Shown: one piece after another, positions 22,880 through 37,100 of the stretch
Layout of the letters: every line of letters begins with the position of its first letter
Numbering within the stretch: the stretch's first letter is position 1
Source of the DNA: Antedon mediterranea
Lineage: Eukaryota > Echinodermata > Crinoidea > Comatulida > Antedonidae
DNA: 64,000 nt
Reading direction: 5' to 3'
NCBI RefSeq assembly: GCF_964355755.1
Contig: NC_092676.1
Location: 13,004,288-13,068,287, forward strand
Translations under genes and position numbers: made by a program
The notes under the pieces: generated by a model
What the model saw: the letters and a program-made list of their open reading frames with translations, nothing else
What the model was told of the DNA's origin: nothing
Databases searched by the model: none

Positions 22880-24225
22880 GCACAAAATAGCTTAATACCG
22901 TGTTTGAAATCATTTTAAACCATTTTGAGCATGTCGATAAAACTTTTCACACAAAAACATCAAAGTGTTTAGAATATCTCCAAATCGCATTTGGAGACGT
23001 TTTAGACCATTTTGTGCATTTCGATGAAACTTGGTTACACAAAAACATCAAAGTGCTTAAAATCACATTTGAAACCGTTTTAGAGCATTTTGAGCATTTC
23101 GATAAAACTTTTCAAACAAAAACATCAAAGTGTACAAAATAGCTTCAAATCACATTTGAAACCGTTTTAGACCATTTTGAGCATTTCGATAAAACTTTTC
23201 ACACAAAAACATCAAAGTGTACAAAATAGCTTCAAATCGCATTTGGAGACGTTTTAGACCATTTTGTGCATTTCGATGAAACTTGGTTACACAAAAACAT
23301 CAAAGTGCTTAAAATCACATTTGAAACCGTTTTAGAGCATTTTTAGCATTTCGATAATACTTTTCACACAAAACATCAAAGTGTACAAAATAGCTTCAAA
23401 TCGCATTTGGAGACGTTTTAGACCATTTTGTGCATTTCGATGAAACTTGGTTACACAAAAACATCAAAGTGCTTAAAATCACATTTGAAACCGTTTTAGA
23501 CCATTTTGAGCATTTCGATAAAACTTTTCACACAAAAAAATCAAAGTGCACAAAATAGCTTCAAATCGCATTTGGGGACGTTTTAGACTATTTTGTGCAT
23601 TTCGAAAAAAATTGTTAACATAAAAAGACCAAAGTGTTTAGAATATCTCCAAATCGCATTTGGAGACGTTTTAAACCATTTTGTGCATTTCGATGGAACT
23701 TGGTTACACAAAAACATCAAAGTGCTTAAAATCACATTTAAAACCGTTTTAGAGCATTTTTAGCATTTCGATAAAACTTTTCACACAAAAACATCAAAGT
23801 GTACAAAATAGCTTCAAATCGCATTTAGAGAGGTTTTAGACAATTTTGTGCATTTCGATAAAACTTTTCACACAAAAACATCAAAGTGTACAAAATAGCT
23901 TCAAATTGCATTTAGAGACGTTTTAGACCATTTTGTGCATTTCGATAAAACTTTTCACACAAAAACATCAAATTGCACAAAATCGTTTTAAACCATTTTA
24001 AATCGTTTTAAACCATTTTGAGCATGTCGATAAAACTTTTCACAAAAAACATCAAAGTGCACAGAATAGCTTCAAATTGCATTTGGAGACGTTTTAGAGC
24101 ATTTTGTGCATTTCGATAAAATGTGTTAACATAAAAAGAAGTGTTTAGAATATCTTCAAATCACATTTGGAGACGTTTTAGACCATTTTTTGCATTTCGA
24201 TGAAACTTGGTTACACAAAAACATC
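22880..24225 (+). repeat. 1.3-kb segment duplicated at 49.25-50.6 kb
   Basis: Offset 26,369 bp. Shared marks are the TTTTCAAACAAAAAC linker, the CACACAAAACATC linker with one A missing, TGGGGACG, GAAAAAAATTGTTAAC and the 20-bp internal duplication at 23980/50349. This copy has lost four bases near 24139 (AAAAAGAAGTG for AAAAAGACCAAAGTG). Confidence 0.86.
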
Positions 24226-24300
24226 AAAGTGCTTCAAATCACATTTGAAACCGTTTTAGACCATTTTGAGCATTTCGATAAAACTTTTCACACAAAAACA
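24226..24300 (+). repeat. Hybrid B/A1 monomer
   Basis: The unit opens CAAAGTGCTTCAAATCACATTTGAAACCGTTTTAGACC. It has the class B 10-bp deletion but keeps the C after CTT and the GACC of class A1. It lies exactly where the match to the 50-kb segment ends and the match to 55.2-56.0 kb begins (both share GACACATTTTG near 24511/55482). It reads as a breakpoint product. Confidence 0.78.
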
Positions 24301-25351
24301 TCAAAGTGTACAGAATAGCTTCAAATCGCATTTGGAGACGTTTTAGACCATTTTGTGCATTTCGATGAAACTTGGTTACACAAAAACATCAAAGTGCTTA
24401 AAATCACATTTGAAACCGTTTTAGAGCATTTTTAACATTTCAATAATACTTTTCACACAAAAACATCAAAGTGTACAAAATAGCTTCAAATCGCATTTGG
24501 AGACGTTTTAGACACATTTTGTGCATTTCGATGAAACTTGGTTACACAAAAACATCAAAGTGCTTAAAATCACATTTGAAACCGTTTTAGAGCATTTTGA
24601 GCATTTCGATAAAACTTTTCACACAAAAAAATCAAAGTGCACAAAATAGCTTCAAATCGCATTTGGAGAGGTTTTAGACCATTTTGTGCATTTCGATAAA
24701 ACTTTTCACACAAAAACATCAAAGTGTACAAAATAGCTTCAAATCGCATTTAGAGACGTTTTAGACCATTTTGTGCATTTCGATGAAACATGGTTACACA
24801 AAAACATCAAAGTGCTTAAAATCACATTTAAAACCGTTTTAGAGCGTTTTGAGCATTTCGATAAACTTTTTACAAAAAAACATCAAAGTGCACAAAATAG
24901 CTTCAAATCGCATTTAGAGATGTTTTAGACCATTTTGTGCATTTCGATAAAACTTTTCACACAAAAACATCAAATTGCACAAAATAGCTTAATACCGTGT
25001 TTGAAATCATTTTAAACCATTTTGAGCATGTCGATAAAACTTGGTTACACAAAAACATGAAAGTGCTTAAAATCACATTTGAAACCGTTTTAGACCATTT
25101 TGAGCATTTCGATAATACTTTTCACACAAAAACATCAAAGTGTACAAAATAGCTTCAAATCGCATTTGGAGACGTTTTAGACCATTTTGTGCATTTCGAT
25201 GAAACTTGGTTACACAAAAACATGAAAGTGCTTAAAATCACATTTGAAACCGTTTTAGACCATTTTGAGCATTTCGATAAAACTTTTCACACAAAAAAAT
25301 CAAAGTGCACAAAATGGCTTCAAATCGCATTTGGAGACGTTTTAGACTATT

Positions 25352-27900
25352 TTGTGCATTTTGAAAAAATTTGTTAACATAAAAAGACCAAAGTGTTTAG
25401 AATATCTCCAAATCGCATTTGGAGACGTTTTAAACCATTTTGTGCATTTCGATGGAACTTGGTTACACAAAAACATCAAAGTGCTTAAAATCACATTTAA
25501 AACCGTTTTAGAGCATTTTGAGCATTTCGATAAAACTTTTCACACAAAAACATCAAATTGCACAAAATAGCTTAATACCGTGTTTGAAATCGTTTTAAAC
25601 CATTTTGAGCATGTCGATAAAACTTTACACAAAAAAACATCAAAGTGCACAGAATAGCTTCAAATCGCATTTGGAGACGTTTTAAACCATTTTGTGCATT
25701 TCGATAAAACTTTTCACATAAAAACAACAAAGTGTACAAAATAGCTTCAAATCGCATTTAGAGACGTTTTAGACCATTTTGGGAATTTCGATGAAACTTG
25801 GTTACACAAATACATAAAAATGCTTAAAATCACATTTCAAACCGTTTTAGAGCATTTTGAGCATTTCGATAAAACTTTTCACACAAAAACATCAAAGTGC
25901 ACAAAATAGCTTCAAATCGCATTTAGAGATGTTTTAGACCATTTTGTGCAATTCGATAAAACTTTTCACACAAAAACATCAAATTGCACAAAATAGCTTA
26001 ATATCGTGTTTGAAAACGTTTTAGACCATTTTGAGCATGTCGATAAAACTTTTCACACAAAAACATAAAAGTGAACAGAATAGCTTCAAATTGCATTTGG
26101 AGACGTTTTAGAGCATTTTGTGCATTTCGATAAAATGTGTTAACATAAAAAGACCAAAGTGTTTAGAATATCTTCAAATCACATTTGGAGACGTACTTTA
26201 GACCATTTTTTGCATTTCGATGAAACTTGGTTACACAAAAACATCAAAGTGCTTAAAATCACATTTAAAACCGTTTTAGAGCATTTTGAGCATTTCGATA
26301 AAACTTTTCACACAAAAACATCAAAGTGTACAAAATAGCTTCAAATCGCATTTAGAGAGGTTTTAGACCATTTTGTGCATTTCGATAAAACTTTTCACAC
26401 AAAAACATCAAAGTGTACAAAATAACTTCAAATCGTATTTAGAGACGTTTTAGACCATTTTGTGCATTTTGTTAAAACTTTTCACACAAAAACATCAAAT
26501 TGCACAAAATAGCTTAATATCGTGTTTGAAAACGTTTTAAACCATTTTGAGCATGTCGATAAAACTTTTCACACAAAAATATCAAAGTGCACAGAATATC
26601 TTCAAATCGCATTTAGAGACGTTTTAGACCATTTTGTGCATTTCGAAAAAATTTGTTAACATAAAAAGACCAAAGTGTTTAGAATATCTCCAAATCGCAT
26701 TTGGAGACGTTTTAGACCATTTTGTGTTTTTCGAAAAAACTTTTCACACAAAAACATCAAAGTGTACAAAATTGCTTCAAATCGCATTTGGAGACGTTTT
26801 AGACCATTTTGTGATTTTCGAAAAACTTTTCACACAAAAACATCAAAGTGTAGAAAATTGCTTCAAATCGCAAAAAAAATGTTTTGAGAGATGTTTTAAA
26901 ACAATTTTGTGCATTTCGAAAAAATTTGTTAACATAAAAAGACCAAAGTGTTTAGAATATCTCCAAATCGCATTTGGAGACGTTTTAGACCATTTTGTGC
27001 ATTTCGATGACACTTGGTTACACAAAAACATCAAAGTGCTTAAAATCACATTTAAAACCGTTTTAGAGCATTTTTAGCATTTCGATAATACTTTTCACAC
27101 AAAAACATCAAAGTGTACAAAATAGCTTCAAATCGCATTTGGAGACGTTTTAGACCATTTTGTGCGTTTCGATGAATCTTGGTTACACAAAAACATCAAA
27201 GTGCTTAAAATCACACTTAAAACCGTTTTAGTGCATTTTGAGCATTTCGATAAAACTTTTCACACAAAAACATCAAATTGCACAAAATAGCTTAATATCG
27301 TGTTTGAAAACGTTTTAGACCATTTTGAGCATGTCGATAAAACTTTTCACACAAAAACATAAAAGTGAACAGAATATCTTCAAATCGCATTTAGAGATGT
27401 TTTAGACCATTTTGTGCGTTTCGATAAAACTTCTCACACAAAAACATCAAATTGCACAAAATAGCTTAATATCGTGTTTGAAAACGTTTTAGACCATTTT
27501 GAGCATGTCGATAAAACTTTTCACACAAAAACATAAAAGTGCACAGAATAGCTTCAAATCGCATTTGGAGACGTTTTAAACCATTTTGTGCATTTCGAAA
27601 AAAACTTTTTAACATAAAAACACCAAAGTGCTTAGAATAGCTTCAAATCGCATTTGGAGACGTTTTAGACCATTTTGTGCATTTCGATGAAACTTGGTTA
27701 CACAAAAACATCAAAGTGCTTAAAATCACATTTGAAACCGTTTTAGAGCATTTTGAGCATTTCGATAAAACTTTTCACACAAAAACATCAAAGTTTACAA
27801 AATAGCTTCAAATCACATTTGAAACCGTTTTAGACCATTTTGAGCATTTCGATAAAACTTTTCACACAAAAACATCAAAGTGTACAAAATAGCTTCAAAT
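25352..27900 (+). repeat. Segment duplicated at 58.27-60.9 kb
   Basis: Offset 32,920 bp. Shared rare marks are ACGTACTTTAGACC (2-bp insertion near 26194 and 59114), GGGAATTTCG with ACATAAAAATGC, TTTTGTTAAAAC, the A8 block at 26634/59554, and TGTGCGTTTCGATGAATC at 27161/60081. At about 60.89-61.05 kb the second copy has gained 164 bp, equal to one 77- and one 87-bp monomer, and the offset becomes 33,084. Confidence 0.86.
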
Positions 27901-28539
27901 CGCATTTGGAGACGTTTTAGACCATTTTGTGCATTTCGATGAAACTTGGTTACACAAAAACATCAAAGTGCTTAAAATCACGTTTGAAACCGTTTTAGAC
28001 CATTTTGAGCGTTTCGATAAAACTTTTCACACAAATAAATCAGAGTGCACAAAATAGCTTCAAATCGCATTTGGAGACGTTTTAGACTATTTTGTGCATT
28101 TCGAAAAAATTTGTTAACATAAAAAGACCAAAGTGTTTAGAATATCTCCAAATCGCATTTGGAGACGTTTTAAACCATTTTGTGCATTTCGATGGAACTT
28201 GGTTACACAAAAACATCAAAGTGCTTAAAATCACATTTAAAACCGTTTTAGAGCATTTTGAGCATTTCGATAAAACTTTTCACACAAAAACATAAAAGTG
28301 TACAAAATAGCTTCAAATCGCATTTAGAGACGTTTTAGACCATTTTGTGCATTTTGATAAAACTTTTCACACAAAAACATCAAATTGCACAAAATAGCTT
28401 AATATTGTGTTTGAAAACGTTTTAAACCATTTTGAGCATGTCGATAAAACTTTTCACACAAAAATATCAAAGTGCCCAGAATATCTTCAAATCGCATTTA
28501 GAGACGTTTTAGACCATTTTGTGCATTTCGAAAAAACTT

Positions 28540-29517
28540 TTCACACAAAAACATCAAAGTGCACAGAATATCTTAATACCGTGTCTGAAATCGTTTTAAA
28601 CCATTTTGAGCATGTCGATAAAACTTTTCACACAAAAACTTCAAAGTGCAAAGAATATCTTCAAATCGCATTTAGAGACGTTTTAGACCATTTTGTGCAT
28701 TTCGAAAAAATTTGTTAACATAAAAAGACCAAAGTGTTTAGAATATCTCCAAATCGCATTTGGAGACGTTTTAGACCATTTTGTGCATTTCGATGAAACT
28801 TGTTAACATAAAAAGACCAAAGTGTTTAGAATATCTCCAAATCGCATTTGGAGACGTTTTAGACCATTTTGTGTTTTTCGAAAAAACTTTTCACACAAAA
28901 ACATCAAAGTGTACAAAATTCCTTCAAATCGCATTTGGAGACGTTTTAGACCATTTTGTGATTTTCGAAAAACTTTTCACACAAAAACATCAAAGTGTAG
29001 AAAATTGCTTCAAATCGCATTTAGAGATGTTTTAGACCATTTTGTGCATTTCGAAAAAATTTGTTAACATAAAAAGACCAAAGTGTTTAGAATATCTCCA
29101 AATCGCATTTGGAGACGCTTTAGACCATTTTGTGCATTTCGATGACACTTGGTTACACAAAAACATCAAAGTGCTTAAAATCACATTTAAAACCGTTTTA
29201 GAGCGTTTTGAGCATTTCGATAAACTTTTCAAACAAAAACATCAAAGTGTACAAAATAGCTTCAAATCGTATTTGGAGACGTTTTAGACCATTTTGTGCG
29301 TTTCGATGAATCTTGGTTACACAAAAACATCAAAGTGCTTAAAATCAAATTTAAAACCGTTTTAGTGCATTTTGAGCATTTCGATAAAACTTTTCACACA
29401 AAAACATCAAAGTGCACAAAATAGCTTCAAATCGCATTTAGAGATGTTTTAGACCATTTTGTGCGTTTCGATAAAACTTTTCACACAAAAACATCAAATT
29501 GCACAAAATAGCTTAAT
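28540..29517 (+). repeat. Partial copy of the 26-mer HOR
   Basis: Matches 29829-30806 at an offset of 1,289 bp, including the unusual ACAAAAACTTCAAAGTGCAAAG linker, the hybrid GATGAAACTTGTTAAC tail, AAAATTCC, and GACGCTTTAGACC. On the left it joins a class D-type monomer ending GAAAAAACTTTTCAC. Several units of the full repeat have been lost there. Confidence 0.85.
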
Positions 29518-29669
29518 ATTGTGTTTGAAAACGTTTTAAACCATTTTGAGCATGTCAATAAAACTTTTCACACAAAAATATCAAAGTGCCCAGAATATCT
29601 TCAAATCGCATTTAGAGACGTTTTAGACCATTTTGTGCATTTCGAAAAAATTTGTTAACATAAAAAGAC

Positions 29670-31891
29670 CAAAGTGTTTAGATTATCTCCAAATCGCATT
29701 TGGAGACGTTTTAGACCATTTTGTGTTTTTCGAAAAAACTTTTCACACAAAAACATCAAAGTGTACAAAATTGCTTCAAATCGCATTTAGAGAGGTTTTA
29801 GACCATTTTGTGCATTTCGATAAAACTTTTCACACAAAAACATCAAAGTGCACAGAATATCTTAATACCGTGTCTGAAATCGTTTTAAACCATTTTGAGC
29901 ATGTCGATAAAACTTTTCACACAAAAACTTCAAAGTGCAAAGAATATCTTCAAATCGCATTTAGAGACGTTTTAGACCATTTTGTGCATTTCGAAAAAAT
30001 TTGTTAACATAAAAAGACCAAAGTGTTTAGAATATCTCCAAATCGCATTTGGAGACGTTTTAGACCATTTTGTGCATTTCGATGAAACTTGTTAACATAA
30101 AAAGACCAAAGTGTTTAGAATATCTCCAAATCGCATTTGGAGACGTTTTAGACCATTTTGTGTTTTTCGAAAAAACTTTTCACACAAAAACATCAAAGTG
30201 TACAAAATTCCTTCAAATCGCATTTGGAGACGTTTTAGACCATTTTGTGATTTTCGAAAAACTTTTCACACAAAAACATCAAAGTGTAGAAAATTGCTTC
30301 AAATCGCATTTAGAGATGTTTTAGACCATTTTGTGCATTTCGAAAAAATTTGTTAACATAAAAAGACCAAAGTGTTTAGAATATCTCCAAATCGCATTTG
30401 GAGACGCTTTAGACCATTTTGTGCATTTCGATGACACTTGGTTACACAAAAACATCAAAGTGCTTAAAATCACATTTAAAACCGTTTTAGAGCGTTTTGA
30501 GCATTTCGATAAACTTTTCAAACAAAAACATCAAAGTGTACAAAATAGCTTCAAATCGTATTTGGAGACGTTTTAGACCATTTTGTGCGTTTCGATGAAT
30601 CTTGGTTACACAAAAACATCAAAGTGCTTAAAATCAAATTTAAAACCGTTTTAGTGCATTTTGAGCATTTCGATAAAACTTTTCACACAAAAACATCAAA
30701 GTGCACAAAATAGCTTCAAATCGCATTTAGAGATGTTTTAGACCATTTTGTGCGTTTCGATAAAACTTTTCACACAAAAACATCAAATTGCACAAAATAG
30801 CTTAATATCGTGTTTGAAAACGTTTTAGACCATTTTGAGCATGTCGATAAAACTTTTCACACAAAAACATAAAAGTGCACAGAATAGCTTCAAATCGCAT
30901 TTGGAGACGTTTTAAACCATTTTGTGCATTTCGAAAAAAACTTTTTAACATAAAAACACCAAAGTGCTTAGAATAGCTTCAAATCGCATTTGGAGACGTT
31001 TTAGACCATTTTGTGCATTTCGATGAAACTTGGTTACACAAAAACATCAAAGTGCTTAAAATCACATTTGAAACCGTTTTAGAGCATTTTGAGCATTTCG
31101 ATAAAACTTTTCACACAAAAACATCAAAGTTTACAAAATAGCTTCAAATCACATTTGAAACCGTTTTAGACCATTTTGAGCATTTCGATAAAACTTTTCA
31201 CACAAAAACATCAAAGTGTACAAAATAGCTTCAAATCGCATTTGGAGACGTTTTAGACCATTTTGTGCATTTCGATGAAACTTGGTTACACAAAAACATC
31301 AAAGTGCTTAAAATCACATTTGAAACCGTTTTAGACCATTTTGAGCGTTTCGATAAAACTTTTCACACAAATAAATCAGAGTGCACAAAATAGCTTCAAA
31401 TCGCATTTGGAGACGTTTTAGACTATTTTGTGCATTTCGAAAAAATTTGTTAACATAAAAAGACCAAAGTGTTTAGAATATCTCCAAATCGCATTTGGAG
31501 ACGTTTTAAACCATTTTGTGCATTTCGATGGAACTTGGTTACACAAAAACATCAAAGTGCTTAAAATCACATTTAAAACCGTTTTAGAGCATTTTGAGCA
31601 TTTCGATAAAACTTTTCACACAAAAACATCAAAGTGTACAAAATAGCTTCAAATCGCATTTAGAGACGTTTTAGACCATTTTGTGCATTTTGATAAAACT
31701 TTTCACACAAAAACATCAAATTGCACAAAATAGCTTAATATTGTGTTTGAAAACGTTTTAAACCATTTTGAGCATGTCGATAAAACTTTTCACACAAAAA
31801 TATCAAAGTGCCCAGAATATCTTCAAATCGCATTTAGAGACGTTTTAGACCATTTTGTGCATTTCGAAAAAATTTGTTAACATAAAAAGAC
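29670..31891 (+). repeat. 26-monomer higher-order repeat, 2,222 bp (copy 1)
   Basis: I counted 26 CAAAG starts from 29670 to 31804, with the next unit opening at 31892. Lengths run 87, 87, 87, 88, 88, 87, 86, 88, 88, 76, 88, 77, 87, 87, 89, 88, 77, 87, 88, 77, 88, 88, 77, 87, 87 and 88. Twenty-six is twice the 13 of the 1,095-bp repeat. It contains two E-E steps through the hybrid and GTGATTTTCG tails, and the TTTTTAACATAAAAACAC monomer. Confidence 0.92.
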
Positions 31892-34113
31892 CAAAGTGTT
31901 TAGATTATCTCCAAATCGCATTTGGAGACGTTTTAGACCATTTTGTGTTTTTCGAAAAAACTTTTCACACAAAAACATCAAAGTGTACAAAATTGCTTCA
32001 AATCGCATTTAGAGAGGTTTTAGACCATTTTGTGCATTTCGATAAAACTTTTCACACAAAAACATCAAAGTGCACAGAATATCTTAATACCGTGTCTGAA
32101 ATCGTTTTAAACCATTTTGAGCATGTCGATAAAACTTTTCACACAAAAACATCAAAGTGCACAGAATATCTTCAAATCGCATTTAGAGACGTTTTAGACC
32201 ATTTTGTGCATTTCGAAAAAATTTGTTAACATAAAAAGACCAAAGTGTTTAGAATATCTCCAAATCGCATTTGGAGACGTTTTAGACCATTTTGTGCATT
32301 TCGATGAAACTTGTTAACATAAAAAGACCAAAGTGTTTAGAATATCTCCAAATCGCATTTGGAGACGTTTTAGACCATTTTGTGTTTTTCGAAAAAACTT
32401 TTCACACAAAAACATCAAAGTGTACAAAATTCCTTCAAATCGCATTTGGAGACGTTTTAGACCATTTTGTGATTTTCGAAAAACTTTTCACACAAAAACA
32501 TCAAAGTGTAGAAAATTGCTTCAAATCGCATTTAGAGATGTTTTAGACCATTTTGTGCATTTCGAAAAAATTTGTTAACATAAAAAGACCAAAGTGTTTA
32601 GAATATCTCCAAATCGCATTTGGAGACGTTTTAGACCATTTTGTGCATTTCGATGACACTTGGTTACACAAAAACATCAAAGTGCTTAAAATCACATTTA
32701 AAACCGTTTTAGAGCGTTTTGAGCATTTCGATAAACTTTTCAAACAAAAACATCAAAGTGTACAAAATAGCTTCAAATCGTATTTGGAGACGTTTTAGAC
32801 CATTTTGTGCGTTTCGATGAATCTTGGTTACACAAAAACATCAAAGTGCTTAAAATCAAATTTAAAACCGTTTTAGTGCATTTTGAGCATTTCGATAAAA
32901 CTTTTCACACAAAAACATCAAAGTGCACAAAATAGCTTCAAATCGCATTTAGAGATGTTTTAGACCATTTTGTGCGTTTCGATAAAACTTTTCACACAAA
33001 AACATGAAATTGCACAAAATAGCTTAATATCGTGTTTGAAAACGTTTTAGACCATTTTGAGCATGTCGATAAAACTTTTCACACAAAAACATAAAAGTGC
33101 ACAGAATAGCTTCAAATCGCATTTGGAGACGTTTTAAACCATTTTGTGCATTTCGAAAAAAACTTTTTAACATAAAAACACCAAAGTGCTTAGAATAGCT
33201 TCAAATCGCATTTGGAGACGTTTTAGACCATTTTGTGCATTTCGATGAAACTTGGTTACACAAAAACATCAAAGTGCTTAAAATCACATTTGAAACCGTT
33301 TTAGAGCATTTTGAGCATTTCGATAAAACTTTTCACACAAAAACATCAAAGTTTACAAAATAGCTTCAAATCACATTTGAAACCGTTTTAGACCATTTTG
33401 AGCATTTCGATAAAACTTTTCACACAAAAACATCAAAGTGTACAAAATAGCTTCAAATCGCATTTGGAGACGTTTTAGACCATTTTGTGCATTTCGATGA
33501 AACTTGGTTACACAAAAACATCAAAGTGCTTAAAATCACATTTGAAACCGTTTTAGACCATTTTGAGCGTTTCGATAAAACTTTTAACACAAATAAATCA
33601 GAGTGCACAAAATAGCTTCAAATCGCATTTGGAGACGTTTTAGACTATTTTGTGCATTTCGAAAAAATTTGTTAACATAAAAAGACCAAAGTGTTTAGAA
33701 TATCTCCAAATCGCATTTGGAGACGTTTTAAACCATTTTGTGCATTTCGATGGAACTTGGTTACACAAAAACATCAAAGTGCTTAAAATCACATTTAAAA
33801 CCGTTTTAGAGCATTTTGAGCATTTCGATAAAACTTTTCACACAAAAACATCAAAGTGTACAAAATAGCTTCAAATCGCATTTAGAGACGTTTTAGACCA
33901 TTTTGTGCATTTTGATAAAACTTTTCACACAAAAACATCAAATTGCACAAAATAGCTTAATATTGTGTTTGAAAACGTTTTAAACCATTTTGAGCATGTC
34001 GATAAAACTTTTCACACAAAAATATCAAAGTGCCCAGAATATCTTCAAATCGCATTTAGAGACGTTTTAGACCATTTTGTGCATTTCGAAAAAATTTGTT
34101 AACATAAAAAGAC
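31892..34113 (+). repeat. 26-monomer higher-order repeat, 2,222 bp (copy 2)
   Basis: A tandem copy of 29670-31891 with scattered single-base differences. It has ACATCAAAGTGCACAG where copy 1 has ACTTCAAAGTGCAAAG, GACGTTTTAGACC where copy 1 has GACGCTTTAGACC, AACATGAAATTGC near 33002, and TTTTAACACAAATAAATC near 33585. A third copy begins at 34114 and keeps the match to about 34530. It then passes into a 13-mer HOR. Confidence 0.92.
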
Positions 34114-37100
34114 CAAAGTGTTTAGATTATCTCCAAATCGCATTTGGAGACGTTTTAGACCATTTTGTGTTTTTCGAAAAAACTTTTCACACAAAAACAT
34201 CAAAGTGTACAAAATTGCTTCAAATCGCATTTAGAGAGGTTTTAGACCATTTTGTGCATTTCGATAAAACTTTTCACACAAAAACATCAAAGTGCACAGA
34301 ATATCTTAATACCGTGTCTGAAATCGTTTTAAACCATTTTGAGCATGTCGATAAAACTTTTCACACAAAAACATCAAAGTGCACAGAATATCTTCAAATC
34401 GCATTTAGAGACGTTTTAGACCATTTTGTGCATTTCGAAAAAATTTGTTAACATAAAAAGACCAAAGTGTTTAGAATATCTCCAAATCGCATTTGGAGAC
34501 GTTTTAGACCATTTTGTGCATTTCGATGAAACTTGGTTACACAAAAACATCAAAGTGCTTAAAATCACATTTGAAACCGTTTTAGAGCATTTTGAGCATT
34601 TCGATAAAACTTTTCACACAAAAACATCAAAGTGTACAAAATAGCTTCAAATCACATTTGAAACCGTTTTAGACCATTTTGAGCATTTCGATAAAACTTT
34701 TCACACAAAAACATCAAAGTGTACAGAATAGCTTCAAATCGTATTTGGAGACGTTTTAGACCATTTTGTGCATTTCGATGAAACTTGGTTACACAAAAAC
34801 ATCAAAGTGCTTAAAATCACATTTGAAACCGTTTTAGAGCATTTTTAACATTTCGATAATACTTTTCACACAAAAACATCAAAGTGTACAAAATAGCTTC
34901 AAATCGCATTTGGAGACGTTTTAGACCATTTTGTGCATTTCGATGAAACTTGGTTACACAAAAACATCAAAGTGCTTAAAATCACATTTGAAACCGTTTT
35001 AGAGCATTTTGAGCATTTCGATAAAACTTTTCACACAAAAAAATCAAAGTGCACAAAATAGCTTCAAATCGCATTTGGAGAGGTTTTAGACCATTTTGTG
35101 CATTTCGATAAAACTTTTCACACAAAAACATCAAAGTGTACAAAATAGCTTCAAATCGCATTTAGAGACGTTTTAGACCATTTTGTGCATTTCGATGAAA
35201 CTTGGTTACACAAAAACATCAAAGTGCTTAAAATCACATTTAAAACCGTTTTAGAGCGTTTTGAGCATTTCGATAAACTTTTTACACAAAAACATCAAAG
35301 TGCACAAAATAGCTTCAAATCGCATTTAGGGATGTTTTAGACCATTTTGTGCATTTCGATAAAACTTTTCACACAAAAACATCAAATTGCACAAAATAGC
35401 TTAATACCGTGTTTGAAATCATTTTAAACCATTTTGAGCATGTCGATAAAACTTTTCACACAAAAACATCAAAGTGCACAGAATATCTTCAAATCGCATT
35501 TAGAGACGTTTTAGACCATTTTGTGCATTTCGAAAAAATTTGTTAACATAAAAAGACCAAAGTGTTTAGAATATCTCCAAATCGCATTTGGAGACGTTTT
35601 AGACCATTTTGTGCATTTCGATGAAAATTGGTTACACAAAAACATCAAAGTGCTTAAAATCACATTTGAAACCGTTTTAGAGCATTTTGAGCATTTCGAT
35701 AAAACTTTTCACACAAAAACATCAAAGTGTACAAAATAGCTTCAAATCACATTTGAAACCGTTTTAGACCATTTTGAGCATTTCGATAAAACTTTTCACA
35801 CAAAAACATCAAAGTGTACAAAATAGCTTCAAATCGCATTTGGAGACGTTTTAGACCATTTTGTGCATTTCGATGAAACTTGGTTACACAAAAACATCAA
35901 AGTGCTTAAAATCACATTTAAAACCGTTTTAGAGCATTTTTAGCATTTCGATAAAACTTTTCACACAAAAACATCAAAGTGTACAAAATAGCTTCAAATC
36001 GCATTTAGAGAGGTTTTAGACAATTTTGTGCATTTCGATAAAACTTTTCACACAAAAACATCAAAGTGTACAAAATAGCTTCAAATTGCATTTAGAGACG
36101 TTTTAGACCATTTTGTGCATTTCGATAAAACTTTTCACACAAAAACATCAAATTGCACAAAATCGTTTTAAACCATTTTAAATCGTTTTAAACCATTTTG
36201 AGCATGTCGATAAAACTTTTCACAAAAAACATCAAAGTGCACAGAATAGCTTCAAATTGCATTTGGAGACGTTTTAGAGCATTTTGTGCATTTCGATAAA
36301 ATGTGTTAACATAAAAAGACCAAAGTGTTTAGAATATCTTCAAATCACATTTGGAGACGTTTTAGACCATTTTTTGCATTTCGATGAAACTTGGTTACAC
36401 AAAAACATCAAAGTCCTTAAAATCACATTTGAAACCGTTTTAGAGCATTTTGAGCATTTCGATAAAACTTTTCACACAAAAACATCAAAGTGTACAAAAT
36501 AGCTTCAAATCGCATTTAGAGACGTTTTAGACCATTTTTTGCATTTCGATGAAACTTGGTTACACAAAAACATCAAAGTGCTTAAAATCACATTTAAAAC
36601 TGTTTTAGAGTATTTTTAGCATTTCGATAAAACTTTTCACACAAAAACATCAAAGTGTACAAAATAGCTTCAAATCGCATTTAGAGAGGTTTTAGACAAT
36701 TTTGTGCATTTCGATAAAACTTCTCACACAAAAACATCAAAGTGTACAAAATACCTTCAAATTGCATTTAGAGACGTTTTAGACCATTTTGTGCATTTCG
36801 ATAAAACTTTTCACACAAAAACATCAAATTGCACAAAATCGTTTTAAACCATTTTAAATCGTTTTAAACCATTTTGAGCATTTCGATAAAACTTTTCACA
36901 AAAAACATCAAAGTGTTTAGAATATCTTCAAATCACATTTGGAGACGTTTTAGACCATTTTTTGCATTTCGATGAAACTTGGTTACACAAAAACATCAAA
37001 GTGCTTAAAATCACATTTGAAACCGTTTTAGAGCATTTTGAGCATTTCGATAAAACTTTTCACACAAAAACATCAAAGTGTACAAAATAGCTTCAAATCG

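Noticed and set aside
29550-29570. AATAAA polyadenylation signal (GTCAATAAAAC)
   Set aside because: It is a single G to A change in the class C GTCGATAAAAC core, with no transcript context.
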